Positions 34,020 to 42,881 of a stretch of DNA of 64,000 bases are shown here, one piece after another. Numbering within the stretch: the first letter of the stretch is position 1; every line of letters begins with the position of its first letter. The notes under the pieces were generated by a model that saw only the letters and a list, made by a program, of their open reading frames with translations, was not told the DNA's origin and did not search any database. A program made the translations under genes and the position numbers. This DNA is from Streptomyces acidiscabies (GTDB lineage Bacteria; Actinomycetota; Actinomycetes; Streptomycetales; Streptomycetaceae): assembly GCF_020010905.1 (NCBI RefSeq), contig NZ_JAGJBY010000001.1, positions 5,414,001 to 5,478,000 on the forward strand, read 5' to 3'.

Positions 34020-34610
34020 TCAGGCCGTCGTTTCCGGGTCGGTTCGGATCGCCGAGATGTCCAGGCTCAGCGTCACCTTGTCACTGATGAGGACGCCCCC
34101 CGTCTCCAGCGGCGTGTTCCAGGCGAGCCCCCAGTCCGAACGCCGCAGCGTGGCCGAACCCGCGAAGCCGACCCTGTGCCGCCCGGAGGAGTCGTCGCCG
34201 GATCCGCCGAAGACGACGTCGATGTCCAGGGGCAGCTCGATGTCCTTGATACGCAGACTGCCCGCGAGGCGGAACGCGTCGCCGCCGGCCGGGAAGATGC
34301 CCGTGGAGCGGAAAGCCATCAGCGGATACGTCGCGGAGTCGAAGAAGGTGGGGCCCGCCACCTGCGTGTCACGGTCCAAAACCCCCGTATCCACACTGTC
34401 GGTCTGGACACTGGCGTACGCCTCGGACCGGGACGGATCGGAGCCGTCGAGGAGGAGAAGGCCCTCGAAGCGGCCGAACCTGCCGCGGACGGTGGAGATC
34501 ATGGCGCGCCGGACGGAGAAGCCGATCGTGCTGTGGACGGGGTCGATGGTGTAGGCACCGGTCACTGCCGGGTACGTACGAGGGCCGGAAACAAAGGGCC
34601 GGGTGGGCAT
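34020..34610 (-). CDS. YceI family protein
   Basis: The 196-residue protein has the YceI lipocalin-like pattern: YTIDPVHSTIGFSVRRAMISTVRGRF at the start, a middle FFDSATYPLMAFRSTGI and an end with LSLDISAIR. YceI proteins bind long polyisoprenoids or amphiphiles in a hydrophobic pocket. There is no signal peptide from the start at 34610, so it should be cytoplasmic, as in many actinomycetes. The polyisoprenoid link is notable because a prenyl-synthase operon lies 20 kb away, but nothing shows a direct connection. Confidence 0.85.
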   Translation of the reverse strand: MPTRPFVSGPRTYPAVTGAYTIDPVHSTIGFSVRRAMISTVRGRFGRFEGLLLLDGSDPSRSEAYASVQTDSVDTGVLDRDTQVAGPTFFDSATYPLMAFRSTGIFPAGGDAFRLAGSLRIKDIELPLDIDVVFGGSGDDSSGRHRVGFAGSATLRRSDWGLAWNTPLETGGVLISDKVTLSLDISAIRTDPETTA

Positions 34611-34709
34611 GGTGAGCTGCTTCCTGTGTGTGCCGCAGGTGAGACAAAGGCATGGGGCCTGCCGTGCCGCAGCGCAGTGCGGCACGACAAGCCCCACGGG
34701 GACGCCGGC

Positions 34710-35456
34710 TCAGCCCTGCTGGGAGAGCCAGTCGGTGAAACGGGTCTCCCCGATGTGCGCGTCCGGACCGGGCAGCAGCGTGTCCTCACTCAACTCCGCA
34801 CCGAAGTACGGCGCGTGCGTGTCGGCCACCACCTTGCGGGGGTCGCCCTTCGCGGCCAGGCCCGTGGCGATCAGCTCGTCCAGCTGGAACACGTCGGGAC
34901 CGGCGACCTCGACCACCCCGTTGACCGGGGTGCCGACAGCGGTGCGGCCCACGGTGGCGGCCACGTCGTCGGAGTAGACAGGCTGGATCTTGACCGGGGC
35001 CAGCCGGACGGTGTCACCGTCGGTCGCCGACTCGGCGATGCCCTTCATGAACTCGAAGAACTGCGTGGCGTGCACGAGGGAGAACGGGATGCCCGAGTCC
35101 TTGATCAGCTGCTCCTGTGCCTGCTTGGCACGGAAGTAGCCGCTCTCCTGGAGCCTTTCCGTGCCGACCACGGAGAGCGCCACGTGGTGCGTGACACCGG
35201 CGTCCGCCTCGGCCTTGAGGAGGTTGGCGGTCGAGGTGCGGAAGAACTCCATGACGTCGTCGTCCGCGAAGGAGGGCGAGTTGGAGACGTCGACCACGAC
35301 CGAGGCGCCGGTCAGGACCTCGGCCAGGCCCTCGCCCGTCAGGGTGTTGACGCCGGTGTTGGGGGCGGCGGGCACGGCCTCGTGACCGTGCCCGTTGAGC
35401 TTGGCGACCAGCTTCGAGCCGATCAGTCCGGTGCCGCCGATGACTACGACCTTCAT
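34710..35456 (-). CDS. NmrA-like NAD(P)-binding epimerase/dehydratase
   Basis: The 248-residue atypical SDR opens with MKVVVIGGTGLIGSKLVAKL (GxxGxxG Rossmann motif) and has VVDVSNSPSFADDDVMEFF and SLVHATQFFEFM, as in the NmrA/azoreductase-like oxidoreductases. It lacks the YxxxK pair. Such proteins are typical partners of ECF41 sigma factors (the oxidoreductase/epimerase of COE sets). A TGTCACA-16-GGTC promoter-like site lies at 35503-35529 in the right orientation. The ATG follows AAAGGATTCCCACC. Confidence 0.85.
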   Translation of the reverse strand: MKVVVIGGTGLIGSKLVAKLNGHGHEAVPAAPNTGVNTLTGEGLAEVLTGASVVVDVSNSPSFADDDVMEFFRTSTANLLKAEADAGVTHHVALSVVGTERLQESGYFRAKQAQEQLIKDSGIPFSLVHATQFFEFMKGIAESATDGDTVRLAPVKIQPVYSDDVAATVGRTAVGTPVNGVVEVAGPDVFQLDELIATGLAAKGDPRKVVADTHAPYFGAELSEDTLLPGPDAHIGETRFTDWLSQQG

Positions 35457-35502
35457 GGTGGGAATCCTTTCGGGAATGTGCGATGTCGTCCGCATGAGGA
35501 AA

Positions 35503-35529
35503 GACCGGGTACACACGGTGTTTGTGACA
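35503..35529 (-). promoter_or_regulatory. ECF41-type promoter P1 (TGTCACA-16-GGTC)
   Basis: On the minus strand TGTCACA (35529-35523) is followed after exactly 16 bases by GGTC (35506-35503), 47 bases before the ATG of the NmrA-like gene. An ACACCGTGT box overlaps the spacer. Confidence 0.75.
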
Positions 35530-35539
35530 GGGTCCCCGG

Positions 35540-37270
35540 CTACTCGACGAGCTTTCCCTCGGTGGAGACCTCGCCCATGAGGGACGCGATCTCATCTGGG
35601 ACGGGGGGAATGCTCTCGTGGGTGATGCCGGTCGCCGGGGACCAGACGAGGTTGACGCGGAAGGCGGGGTCCAGGCCGGGAAAGTCGCTGCGGTTGTGAC
35701 AGCCACGGGTCTCCCGGCGCTCCAGCGCCGCTTCGAGGGTGGCGCGGGCCGCCAGCGCGGCCGACTTCAGGTCGAAGGCGTGCGCGAGATCCTGGAAACC
35801 GGCGATGTCGGGATGGACGCCGACGTTCTCCATGCGCTTCTCGACGAGGTCCAGCTCCGCCAGACCGGTACGCAGACCTTGTTCGTCACGGACGACACCG
35901 GCGTGTTCCGTCATGGTGTTACGGATGGCGCGCTGGAGCGCCCGGACGTTCTCGGGCCCGTCGGCGGCGAGCAGTCCGTCGACCTCGGCGCGGGCCCGGG
36001 ACACGGCGGACGCGCTGCGGGGCTGTGCGGTGAGCGAGTCGGAGTAGGCCGCGGCGGCCCGGCCGGTGATGCGCCCGTAGACCAGCAGCTCGATGAGGCT
36101 GTTGCCGCCGAGACGGTTCGCGCCGTGCAGTCCGCTGGCGGCCTCGCCGATGGCGTACAGACCGCGTACGTCGGTGCTGTGGTCCTCGGGACGGACCCAG
36201 ACGCCGCCCATCGAGTAGTGCGCTGTGGGGGCGACCTCGATGGGGTCGCGGGTGATGTCCAGCATCTGTAGTTCGAGGAGGGTCTGGTAGACCCGGGGGA
36301 GCCGCTCCATGACGGTCTGCCGGGGGAGATGGGAGACGTCGAGCCAGACCCCGCCCTTCGGGGTGCCGCGGCCTTCCTTGATCTCGGTGTAGGAGGCGAG
36401 CGCCACGCGGTCGCGCGTCGACAGCTCCATGCGCTGAGGGTCGTAGCGGTTCATGTACCGCTCGCCGAGGGCGTTGCGCAGGATGCCGCCCTCGCCCCGG
36501 GCCGCCTCGCTGACCAGCGTGCCGGCGGCGTTCTCCGGCTCGATGAGGCCGGAGGGGTGGAACTGCACCAGCTCGGGGTCGCGCAGCCGGGCACCGGCCT
36601 CGACCGCCAGCCGCAGGGAGTCTCCGGTGTTCTCGTCCCGCCGCGAGGAGGTACGGCGCCAGATGCGGGTGTGGCCGCCCGCCGCGAGGATGACGGCGTC
36701 CGCGTGGATGAGGTGACGCGTGCCGTCGTTCAGATCGAAGCCGTAGGCCCCGAAGACGGCGCCCTCGTGCACCAGGAGGCGGGTGATGTAGACGCTGTCG
36801 AGCACGGGGACGGCCAGTTGGCCCGCCCGCCGGATGAAGGTGCGCTGGATCTCCAGGCCGGTGTAGTCGCCGGCGAAGGCGGTGCGGCGGAACGTGTGGG
36901 CGCCGAAGAAGCGCTGCGAGATACGGCCGTCCTCCTCACGGGCGAAGGCCATGCCGTAGCGCTCCAGGTCGTCGATGCCCAGGGCCGCGCCCCGGGTGAC
37001 GATCTCGGCCGTCCTGGGGTCGCCGAGCAGATAGCTCTCCTTGAGCGTGTCCGCCGCGTGCTGCTGCCAGCTGTCCTCGGGGTCCATCGTGGCCAGGGCG
37101 GCGTTGATCCCGCCGGCGGCCAGGGAGGTGTGGGTGTCCTCCTTGGGACGCTTGCCGACGGCCAGGACGTCGACGCCGGCCTCGGCCAACTCGATCGCCG
37201 CCCGCAGGCCGGCACCGCCGGTACCGATCACCAGCACTGTGGTGGCAAGACGTTGTTCGGTAATGGCCAC
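35540..37270 (-). CDS. Fumarate reductase/succinate dehydrogenase-type flavoprotein
   Basis: The 576-residue protein has the FAD-binding GTGGAGLRAAIELAE (residues 16-30), His47 in DTHTSLAAGGINAAL at the place where succinate dehydrogenases bind FAD covalently, the substrate region EVAPTAHYSMGGV and GANRLGGNSLIELLVYGR. The C-terminal helical domain ends in a CHNRSDFPGLDP motif. It is a full-length A subunit but has no iron-sulfur or membrane subunit gene beside it. A perfect TGTCACA-16-GGTC site heads it. It may reduce or oxidise a dicarboxylate-like or other enoate substrate with an electron partner encoded elsewhere, possibly the orphan cytochrome b of the same sigma-type regulon. L-aspartate oxidase is a less likely reading. 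Confidence 0.85.
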   Translation of the reverse strand: MAITEQRLATTVLVIGTGGAGLRAAIELAEAGVDVLAVGKRPKEDTHTSLAAGGINAALATMDPEDSWQQHAADTLKESYLLGDPRTAEIVTRGAALGIDDLERYGMAFAREEDGRISQRFFGAHTFRRTAFAGDYTGLEIQRTFIRRAGQLAVPVLDSVYITRLLVHEGAVFGAYGFDLNDGTRHLIHADAVILAAGGHTRIWRRTSSRRDENTGDSLRLAVEAGARLRDPELVQFHPSGLIEPENAAGTLVSEAARGEGGILRNALGERYMNRYDPQRMELSTRDRVALASYTEIKEGRGTPKGGVWLDVSHLPRQTVMERLPRVYQTLLELQMLDITRDPIEVAPTAHYSMGGVWVRPEDHSTDVRGLYAIGEAASGLHGANRLGGNSLIELLVYGRITGRAAAAYSDSLTAQPRSASAVSRARAEVDGLLAADGPENVRALQRAIRNTMTEHAGVVRDEQGLRTGLAELDLVEKRMENVGVHPDIAGFQDLAHAFDLKSAALAARATLEAALERRETRGCHNRSDFPGLDPAFRVNLVWSPATGITHESIPPVPDEIASLMGEVSTEGKLVE

Positions 37271-37305
37271 GATCGCTCCCGTCGCTGTGGGTGGTCACCG
37301 ACTAC

Positions 37306-37332
37306 GACCGGGGCGGGCGGACGTTTGTGACA
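37306..37332 (-). promoter_or_regulatory. ECF41-type promoter P2 (TGTCACA-16-GGTC)
   Basis: Minus-strand TGTCACA (37332-37326), 16 bases, GGTC (37309-37306), 36 bases before the flavoprotein ATG at 37270. It is back to back with P3. Confidence 0.78.
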
Positions 37333-37347
37333 CCGACGCCGGGTTCA

Positions 37348-37374
37348 TGTCACGGATCGATCGCACACCTGGTC
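37348..37374 (+). promoter_or_regulatory. ECF41-type promoter P3 (TGTCACG-16-GGTC)
   Basis: Plus-strand TGTCACG (37348-37354), 16 bases, GGTC (37371-37374), 47 bases before the ATG at 37421. With P2 it forms a divergent pair. A further TGTCACA at 37415-37421 and an ACACCGTGT box at 37409-37417 lie at the start of the gene. Confidence 0.72.
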
Positions 37375-37420
37375 AAGACTGCGACCCGTCCTGAGAAGAG
37401 GAAGGCACACACCGTGTCAC

Positions 37421-37999
37421 ATGCAGACCACCACACCGTCTGACCGCCCCATGGCTACCCCCGCCGACATCGTGCACGGCATGCTGACCGTGCTCTTCAC
37501 CGCCGTGGCGGCGCACGCACTCCGGCAGGGCGTCCGCCCGGCCCGCCCCCGTGACCGGGCGGACCACCTCCTGCACTTCACCATGGCTACGGCGATGGCG
37601 GCGATGCCCTGGAGCCTCGGCCGCCCGCTGTCCGGGCCGACCACGACGGCCCTGTTCACGGCCGCCGCCCTGTGGTTCCCGCTGACCGCACTCCACCGCC
37701 GTACGACGGACACCGCGGCGCGGATCGCCGCCCGGCTGCCGTCTGCAGCCGGAATGGCGGCGATGGCCTGGATGCTGCGCACAACAGCTCACACCCACGA
37801 GCCCTCGGCCGACGGCGTCACCGCTCTGCTGACGGTGTATCTCCTGGCGTGCGCGCTGCGGTCGTTGACCCTGCCCATGCCCTCCCTCCGGTCCGCCACG
37901 GACACGCAGCACCGCACCGCCGCGACGGACCCGTACGGTCACTCCCGCGACGGGGCGATGGCACTGGGGACGGCCCTGATGCTGCTCATGCCCCACTGA
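37421..37999 (+). CDS. DUF5134-like membrane protein
   Basis: The 192-residue protein has about five hydrophobic helices, HGMLTVLFTAVAAHAL near the start, and a Met/His-rich character (DHLLHFTMATAMAAMPW), which is the pattern of the actinomycete DUF5134 family. The Met and His residues within helices suggest metal or heme contact, but no function is established. Starts at 37421 and 37451 are both possible; the second would give MATPADIVHGM. It is divergent from the flavoprotein gene, and both have sigma-type promoter sites. Confidence 0.7.
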   Translation: MQTTTPSDRPMATPADIVHGMLTVLFTAVAAHALRQGVRPARPRDRADHLLHFTMATAMAAMPWSLGRPLSGPTTTALFTAAALWFPLTALHRRTTDTAARIAARLPSAAGMAAMAWMLRTTAHTHEPSADGVTALLTVYLLACALRSLTLPMPSLRSATDTQHRTAATDPYGHSRDGAMALGTALMLLMPH

Positions 38000-38006
38000 G
38001 CACCGG

Positions 38007-39398
38007 TCACAGCGCGCCGACGACCGCCTTGCCGCGCATCAGGAAGTCCGACAGGTAACTGTCGTGCGGGACTCCCGGAGCCATCCAGTACGTCGGATGG
38101 TCACCCGTGTGGAGATTGGCGACGGTGGGTTCGGCCAGCAGCGCGTCGAGCAGGGCGCGGTCACGGGTGAGGGCCGACAGGACGAGGGTGTCACGTAGCG
38201 GAGCGATGCCGTCCGCACGGCTCCAGGGCGCCACCCACACGCAGGGGAAGGGGAGTTCGGTCCGCAGCTGCGCGGCACCGGCACTCGCCACCTGATGAAC
38301 GGCGGGACGCAGGACGGCACTCCCGTCACCGAGGTCGTCGACGATGCCGTCACCGCCGAGCCAGGCCCGGGTCCCCGCCGCCACCGACCGCAAGTACGAG
38401 TCGAGGGCCCTGGCCCGGTCCAGCGGCACCACCGGGAGCACCGCCCGTACGTCCTGCGGCGGCAGTCCGGGCAACGAGGACAGCCGGGCCGCGACGGCCT
38501 CGGCGAGCGGCGCCGGATCGCCCTCGACGAGGACGGCGGTGGCGTTGACGCAGGCGGTGCCGCCCTCGTCGGCGACAGAACCGACGATCGTGTCCAGGTG
38601 CTCCCGCCAGTCGGTGTCCGCGGTGACGAGGATCTTGCTCCGCCCGGGCCCCTGCGGCAGCACGCGGGGATCGCGGGCGTACCGGGCGACCACCTCGTCA
38701 CCGCCGTACACCACGGTGCGATCCGCGCCGCGGATCAGCGTGCCGGCGGTGTGGTGGTCCGTGGGCAGCAGCACCAGCTGGTCCTGCCGCACCCCCGCCC
38801 GGTGCAGCGCCGCGACCAGCCGGTGCGGCGTGAACGGCTCCCGCCGCGACGGACGTACGGCGACGCGGTAGCCCAGGGCCAGCGCCTCCAGCCACAGCCG
38901 GTGCACACCGGGATGGTTGCCGGAGGCGCTGACGGCGAACACCTCACCCCGGCGGGCCCATACGGCGCGCCCGGCCCCCGACGCCGGGTCCCGGCGGCCG
39001 GCGACCGTCCCGCGCGGCCTGCCCTGCTCGGCGGACGACCGGGCCAGCGCGACGAACCGTGCCGTGCCCCGCGTCGCCGCGCGCACCACCGTCAGCGGGG
39101 TGCCCGAGGTGCGGCTGACCAGGTGTTCGTACGCCCGCACGCCCAGACCGCCGACGGTGCCGGTGGCGAACTCCTCGGCAGCCGCCCCCAGCAGCGAGTC
39201 GACGTCGGCCACCGGTACCGCCTCGGCCCTGCGCAGCGCGGCCAGCGCCCGGTCGACGTACACCGGCGGCACCAGACTCAGCAGCGCCACCTCGGCACCG
39301 GAGACGTCCGTCACGGCGCCGGGCATCCGCGTCCGGTAGGGGCCGCCGGGGCCGAGCGCGTCCAGGTGGACCGGCCCGGCGCCTTCGATGTCCGCCAT
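38007..39398 (-). CDS. Aldehyde dehydrogenase-fold acyl reductase (EhpG/LuxC-like)
   Basis: The 463-residue protein has an aldehyde-dehydrogenase fold with cofactor region SASGNHPGVHRLWLEAL and the catalytic Cys in DEGGTACVNATAVLV near residue 285. It departs from ordinary ALDHs (no GQxC context and no E-LGGK), fitting the LuxC/EhpG type that reduces an activated acyl group to an aldehyde. It overlaps the stop of the adenylating-enzyme gene by one base (TGATG), so the pair is translationally coupled. The chain would be acid, acyl-adenylate or thioester, then aldehyde. A single P4 promoter serves both. Confidence 0.8.
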   Translation of the reverse strand: MADIEGAGPVHLDALGPGGPYRTRMPGAVTDVSGAEVALLSLVPPVYVDRALAALRRAEAVPVADVDSLLGAAAEEFATGTVGGLGVRAYEHLVSRTSGTPLTVVRAATRGTARFVALARSSAEQGRPRGTVAGRRDPASGAGRAVWARRGEVFAVSASGNHPGVHRLWLEALALGYRVAVRPSRREPFTPHRLVAALHRAGVRQDQLVLLPTDHHTAGTLIRGADRTVVYGGDEVVARYARDPRVLPQGPGRSKILVTADTDWREHLDTIVGSVADEGGTACVNATAVLVEGDPAPLAEAVAARLSSLPGLPPQDVRAVLPVVPLDRARALDSYLRSVAAGTRAWLGGDGIVDDLGDGSAVLRPAVHQVASAGAAQLRTELPFPCVWVAPWSRADGIAPLRDTLVLSALTRDRALLDALLAEPTVANLHTGDHPTYWMAPGVPHDSYLSDFLMRGKAVVGAL

Positions 39399-40498
39399 CA
39401 GTACACGCCCTCGATCACGGCCTCGCCCCGCACCGCGGGCACCGGTGCCACGTCCGCGACGGCGTCGCCGGCCTGACCGCCGGCCGGCCGTACGCGCACG
39501 GCCGTGTCGCGTTCCGCGTTGTTGGGGATGAGCATCGACTTGCTGACGTGGCTGACGACCACCTGGCCCCGCTCGCCGACCGGGACCCGTTCCCCGGTGC
39601 CGGGCGCCACGACCGACAGGAACACGTACGGCGGGACCGGGTCGAACACGCAGGGCTGCGAGGCGTCGAGGCCGGGGCGTTCCAGCAGCGCGGTGAGCAT
39701 CATGGTGTTGCCGTACATGCCGATGAGCGGTACGTCGGGGAAGACCTCCGTGGCCAGCAGGTGACGGGTGTCGGGATCCATGTGCGTGCCGCCCCAGACG
39801 ATCGCCCCGACGGAGTCGTTGATCCGCTCCAGGAGGTCGTCCTCGCGGGCGAAGCGGGCCAGCAGCGGGGTGGTGGCGGCGAGTACTCCGATGTCCTGGG
39901 TCAGCAGAATCCGGCGGCACTGTTCGACGAGATGGTCGGTGTAGGACTCGGCCTCGTCGACGCGACCGGCGGCGATCAGCTTCTTCACCCAGCGGGGGTC
40001 CATGTCGACGCTCAGCGCCGGGCCGCCGAGGGACGCCGCCGCCCGCTGGAGCACGTCCCCCACCAGATGCGGGCCGGTCGGAGCCACGGTCAGCCACTGG
40101 GCACCGACGGGCAGGCCGTGCTCACGCAGCCGTGCGTCGACGTGCCGTGTGCTGTGCCGCACCCAGTCGTCGAGCTGGACGACCCGCTTGGGGGCTCCGG
40201 TCGTCCCGCCGCTGTCGAAGACGTTGACCAGCCGGGCACCGGTTCCGTAGCCCCGGGGGACCAGATCCGTCACCGCAACGTCCCGCAGTTCGTCGCTCAG
40301 GTCGGGGAAGAGGGCTAGGTCGTCCACGCCCTTGACGTCGTGACGGGGGTCGAAGGCGAGCCGGCCGGCCCGGTCGAGCCAGTAGCGGGAGCCGGTCGCC
40401 GGGTCGAAGTGCCAGCGCATGGCCGCTCGCACGAACGCGTCGGGATCGACGCCGTCGGACGGCCCGGCGTCCAGGACGGCGGGGAACTCGGATGTCAT
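39398..40498 (-). CDS. Acyl-adenylating enzyme (EhpF/LuxE-like)
   Basis: The 366-residue protein has the adenylate-forming P-loop SGGTTGAPKR (residues 96-105), VAPTGPHLVGDVLQ, the WGGTHMDPDTR and GMYGNTMM motifs, and lacks the full C-terminal domain of acyl-CoA ligases. This short layout is that of EhpF (phenazine acid activation) and LuxE (fatty acyl-protein synthetase). It should activate a carboxylic acid for the coupled reductase. GAGAGGACC precedes the ATG at 40498. A perfect TGTCACA-16-GGTC site lies 33 bases upstream. The acid substrate is unknown; the 50 kb around it hold no phenazine genes. Confidence 0.82.
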   Translation of the reverse strand: MTSEFPAVLDAGPSDGVDPDAFVRAAMRWHFDPATGSRYWLDRAGRLAFDPRHDVKGVDDLALFPDLSDELRDVAVTDLVPRGYGTGARLVNVFDSGGTTGAPKRVVQLDDWVRHSTRHVDARLREHGLPVGAQWLTVAPTGPHLVGDVLQRAAASLGGPALSVDMDPRWVKKLIAAGRVDEAESYTDHLVEQCRRILLTQDIGVLAATTPLLARFAREDDLLERINDSVGAIVWGGTHMDPDTRHLLATEVFPDVPLIGMYGNTMMLTALLERPGLDASQPCVFDPVPPYVFLSVVAPGTGERVPVGERGQVVVSHVSKSMLIPNNAERDTAVRVRPAGGQAGDAVADVAPVPAVRGEAVIEGVY

Positions 40499-40530
40499 GG
40501 ATGGTCCTCTCGGTGGTGCCTTCGCCCTTG

Positions 40531-40557
40531 AGACCGGGCGACGGCACAGGTTGTGAC
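40531..40557 (-). promoter_or_regulatory. ECF41-type promoter P4 (TGTCACA-16-GGTC)
   Basis: Minus-strand TGTCACA (40557-40551), 16 bases, GGTC (40534-40531), 33 bases before the ATG of the adenylating enzyme. Confidence 0.78.
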
Positions 40558-40659
40558 ACAGCCGCACCCGCGCGTGATCCGCCCCGCGGGCCGCGCTCGA
40601 TGTGACCGACCCCGAACCGCTCCCGCCGGGACACCCGCTCCGGGCGACACCCGGCCCGC

Positions 40660-40686
40660 TGTCACGCCCGGGCCGCCTCACCGGTC
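40660..40686 (+). promoter_or_regulatory. ECF41-type promoter P5 (TGTCACG-16-GGTC)
   Basis: Plus-strand TGTCACG (40660-40666), 16 bases, GGTC (40683-40686), 95 bases before the cytochrome b ATG. Together with P4 it serves the divergent pair. Confidence 0.7.
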
Positions 40687-40781
40687 ATGACGGCGACAGA
40701 ACTCGGCGAAACACGCCCGAGCGGCACATCCATGGACTCGGCCGGACATCACGCGCCGACGCAGGAACGAAGGGCGAAGAG

Positions 40782-42371
40782 ATGAGCGACGACAGCCGTC
40801 CGGCCGAGCCGAGGCAGGAACGTACGGGGGAGCGGCTCGCCCGATGGGCGGACAGCCGGCTGGGCCACCGCCACACCGCCCGCTCCGTGCGCCGCACGGT
40901 CTTCCCCAGCCATGCTTCATTCATGCTGGGGGAGATAGCGCTCTACAGCTTCGTCGTTGTGCTGATCACCGGCGTCTATCTGAGCCTCCACTTCCACCCC
41001 TCCTCCGCTCCCGTGGTCTACGACGGCGGTTACCGCCCGCTGCGGGGGCAGTTGGTGTCGGAGGCCTACGCCTCGACCCTGCACATCTCGTTCGACGTCC
41101 GCGCCGGACTGCTCATCCGCCAGGCCCACCACTGGGCGGCCCTGGTCCTGGTCGCCGCCGTGTTCGTCCACATGCTGCGCGTCTTTTTCACCGGCGCCTT
41201 CCGCAAACCGCGCGAACTCAACTGGGTGTTCGGGTTCCTGCTGCTCGTCCTCGCCATGTTCGGCGGCCTGACCGGCTACGACCTGCCCGACGACCTGCTG
41301 TCCGGAACCGGCTTGCAGGTCGTGAACGGCACCCTCCTGTCGATCCCGGTCGTCGGGACCTACGTCTCGTTCCTCCTGTTCGGCGGCGAGTTCCCCGGCG
41401 AGGACCTGATCGCCCGCTTCAACACCCTGCACGTCCTGGTCATCCCCGGCCTGATGGTCGCGCTGCTCGTCGGCCACCTGCTCCTGGCCGTACGCCACCG
41501 GCACACGCAGTACCCCGGACCCGGCCGCACCGGCGGCAACGTCGTCGGCCTCCCGTTCAAGGTGTACGCCGTCAAGTCGGCCGGCTCCTTCTTCCTCGTG
41601 TCCGGCGTGATCTTCTTCATGGCCGCCGTCGCGCAGATCAATCCCGTGTGGAACTACGGGCCCTTCCGCCCCGACCAGGTCTCCGCCGGTTCCCAGCCCG
41701 ACTGGTACATGGGCGTCGCCGACGGCCTGCTGCGTGTCATGCCCGGCTGGGAGATCGACTTCTGGGGCCACACCCTGGCCCTGGACACCTTCCTGCCCCT
41801 GCTGGCCGGTGTCCTGCTCTTCCTGGCCATGGGCGCCTATCCGTTCCTCGAAGCCTGGGTCACCGACGACGACCGCGAGCAGCATCTGCTGGACCGCCCC
41901 CGCAACCGCCCGGTGCGGACCGCGCTGGGCGTGGCCTGGCTCAGCGTCTACGCGGTGGCGCTCATCGGCGCCGCCAACGACCTGATCGCCACCCGGCTGC
42001 ACGTCTCCCTCGACGCTGTGACCTGGACCGTCCGCATCGCCCTGTTCGCCGTACCGGTCCTCGCCTTCGTCGTCACCAAGCGGCTGGCCCTGGGCCTGCA
42101 ACGGCGAGACCGCGACAAGGTGGTGCACGGGCGCGAGACCGGCGTCATCAAGCGCCTTCCCGACGGCGGGTACGTCGAGCTCCACGAACCGCTCGACCAG
42201 GCGCGGTTGCACACCCTGACCGCCCACGAGCAGTACCGGCCGCTAGTCCTGCCTGGCCGGACCCGGCGGCTGCGCGTCGGGCTCAGCCGTGTGCTCTACG
42301 GCCCCGGCACGCAGATCCCCAAGCCCACTCCCGTGTCACAGATCCAGCGGGCACCCGGTCAGAAGGGGTGA
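40782..42371 (+). CDS. Orphan cytochrome b (QcrB paralog)
   Basis: The 529-residue membrane protein is a cytochrome b of the actinobacterial bc1 type. Helix B and D histidines pair as H116/H130 and H217/H232 for two b hemes, and the quinol site motif PDWY is at 306-309. About eight helices and a C-terminal tail with ELHEPLD match QcrB. No Rieske protein or cytochrome c gene is near, so it is not the housekeeping qcrCAB operon. It could pass electrons between quinone and a partner made under the same promoter type, such as the flavoprotein at 35540. AGGGCGAAGAG precedes the ATG. Confidence 0.9.
   Translation: MSDDSRPAEPRQERTGERLARWADSRLGHRHTARSVRRTVFPSHASFMLGEIALYSFVVVLITGVYLSLHFHPSSAPVVYDGGYRPLRGQLVSEAYASTLHISFDVRAGLLIRQAHHWAALVLVAAVFVHMLRVFFTGAFRKPRELNWVFGFLLLVLAMFGGLTGYDLPDDLLSGTGLQVVNGTLLSIPVVGTYVSFLLFGGEFPGEDLIARFNTLHVLVIPGLMVALLVGHLLLAVRHRHTQYPGPGRTGGNVVGLPFKVYAVKSAGSFFLVSGVIFFMAAVAQINPVWNYGPFRPDQVSAGSQPDWYMGVADGLLRVMPGWEIDFWGHTLALDTFLPLLAGVLLFLAMGAYPFLEAWVTDDDREQHLLDRPRNRPVRTALGVAWLSVYAVALIGAANDLIATRLHVSLDAVTWTVRIALFAVPVLAFVVTKRLALGLQRRDRDKVVHGRETGVIKRLPDGGYVELHEPLDQARLHTLTAHEQYRPLVLPGRTRRLRVGLSRVLYGPGTQIPKPTPVSQIQRAPGQKG
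42334..42360 (+). promoter_or_regulatory. ECF41-type promoter P6 inside the end of the cytochrome b gene
   Basis: Plus-strand TGTCACA (42334-42340), 16 bases, GGTC (42357-42360), inside the last codons of the cytochrome b gene and 56 bases before the cupin GTG. Confidence 0.75.
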
Positions 42372-42415
42372 GCGGCCTCCACGGCCGCACGGTTCACCAC
42401 GAAAGGTGCGACTCA

Positions 42416-42868
42416 GTGTCGGAGAACCCACAGCACACCCACCACGGCCACGGAACCGGCGGCGAGGACGGCCCCAGCTGGACCCGCGCGGCGAAGATGC
42501 TCCAGGACGCCTCGCCGATCGTCGTTCCCGAAGGCGCCTCGGCGATGACCATCCACGTCCAGTGGGAGCCCGGCGACCCGGGCACCCCGCCGCACCGCCA
42601 CTTCGGCCCGGCGTTCGGCTACGTCGTCAAGGGCGCCGTCCGCTTCGAGCTGGAGGGCGAGCCCGAGCGCGTCATCGAGGCCGGCGGCACCTTCTGGGAG
42701 CCGGGCGGCGACGCCATCCACTACCAGGACGGCAACGCACTGGCCGACGAGCGCACCGAGTTCGTCGTCACCATGCTCTGCGCCCCGGGCAAGCCGATGC
42801 TGGAGCTGGTCGACGAGGCGGAGCTGAAGGAACGCGCCCACCTGCGCGCGCCGCGTCCCACCGCCTGA
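42416..42868 (+). CDS. Cupin domain protein
   Basis: The 150-residue single-domain cupin has motif 1 PHRHFGPAFGYVVKG (two His, then Gly) and motif 2 GGTFWEPGGDAIHY (late His) giving three metal-binding histidines. A His-rich N-terminus (HTHHGHG) could also bind metal. Its reaction (isomerase, dioxygenase or sensor) cannot be told from sequence. The GTG start follows AAAGGTG. It has its own sigma-type site within the preceding gene, so it can be made apart from cytochrome b. Confidence 0.85.
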   Translation: MSENPQHTHHGHGTGGEDGPSWTRAAKMLQDASPIVVPEGASAMTIHVQWEPGDPGTPPHRHFGPAFGYVVKGAVRFELEGEPERVIEAGGTFWEPGGDAIHYQDGNALADERTEFVVTMLCAPGKPMLELVDEAELKERAHLRAPRPTA

Positions 42869-42881
42869 CCTTCCGTACGGC

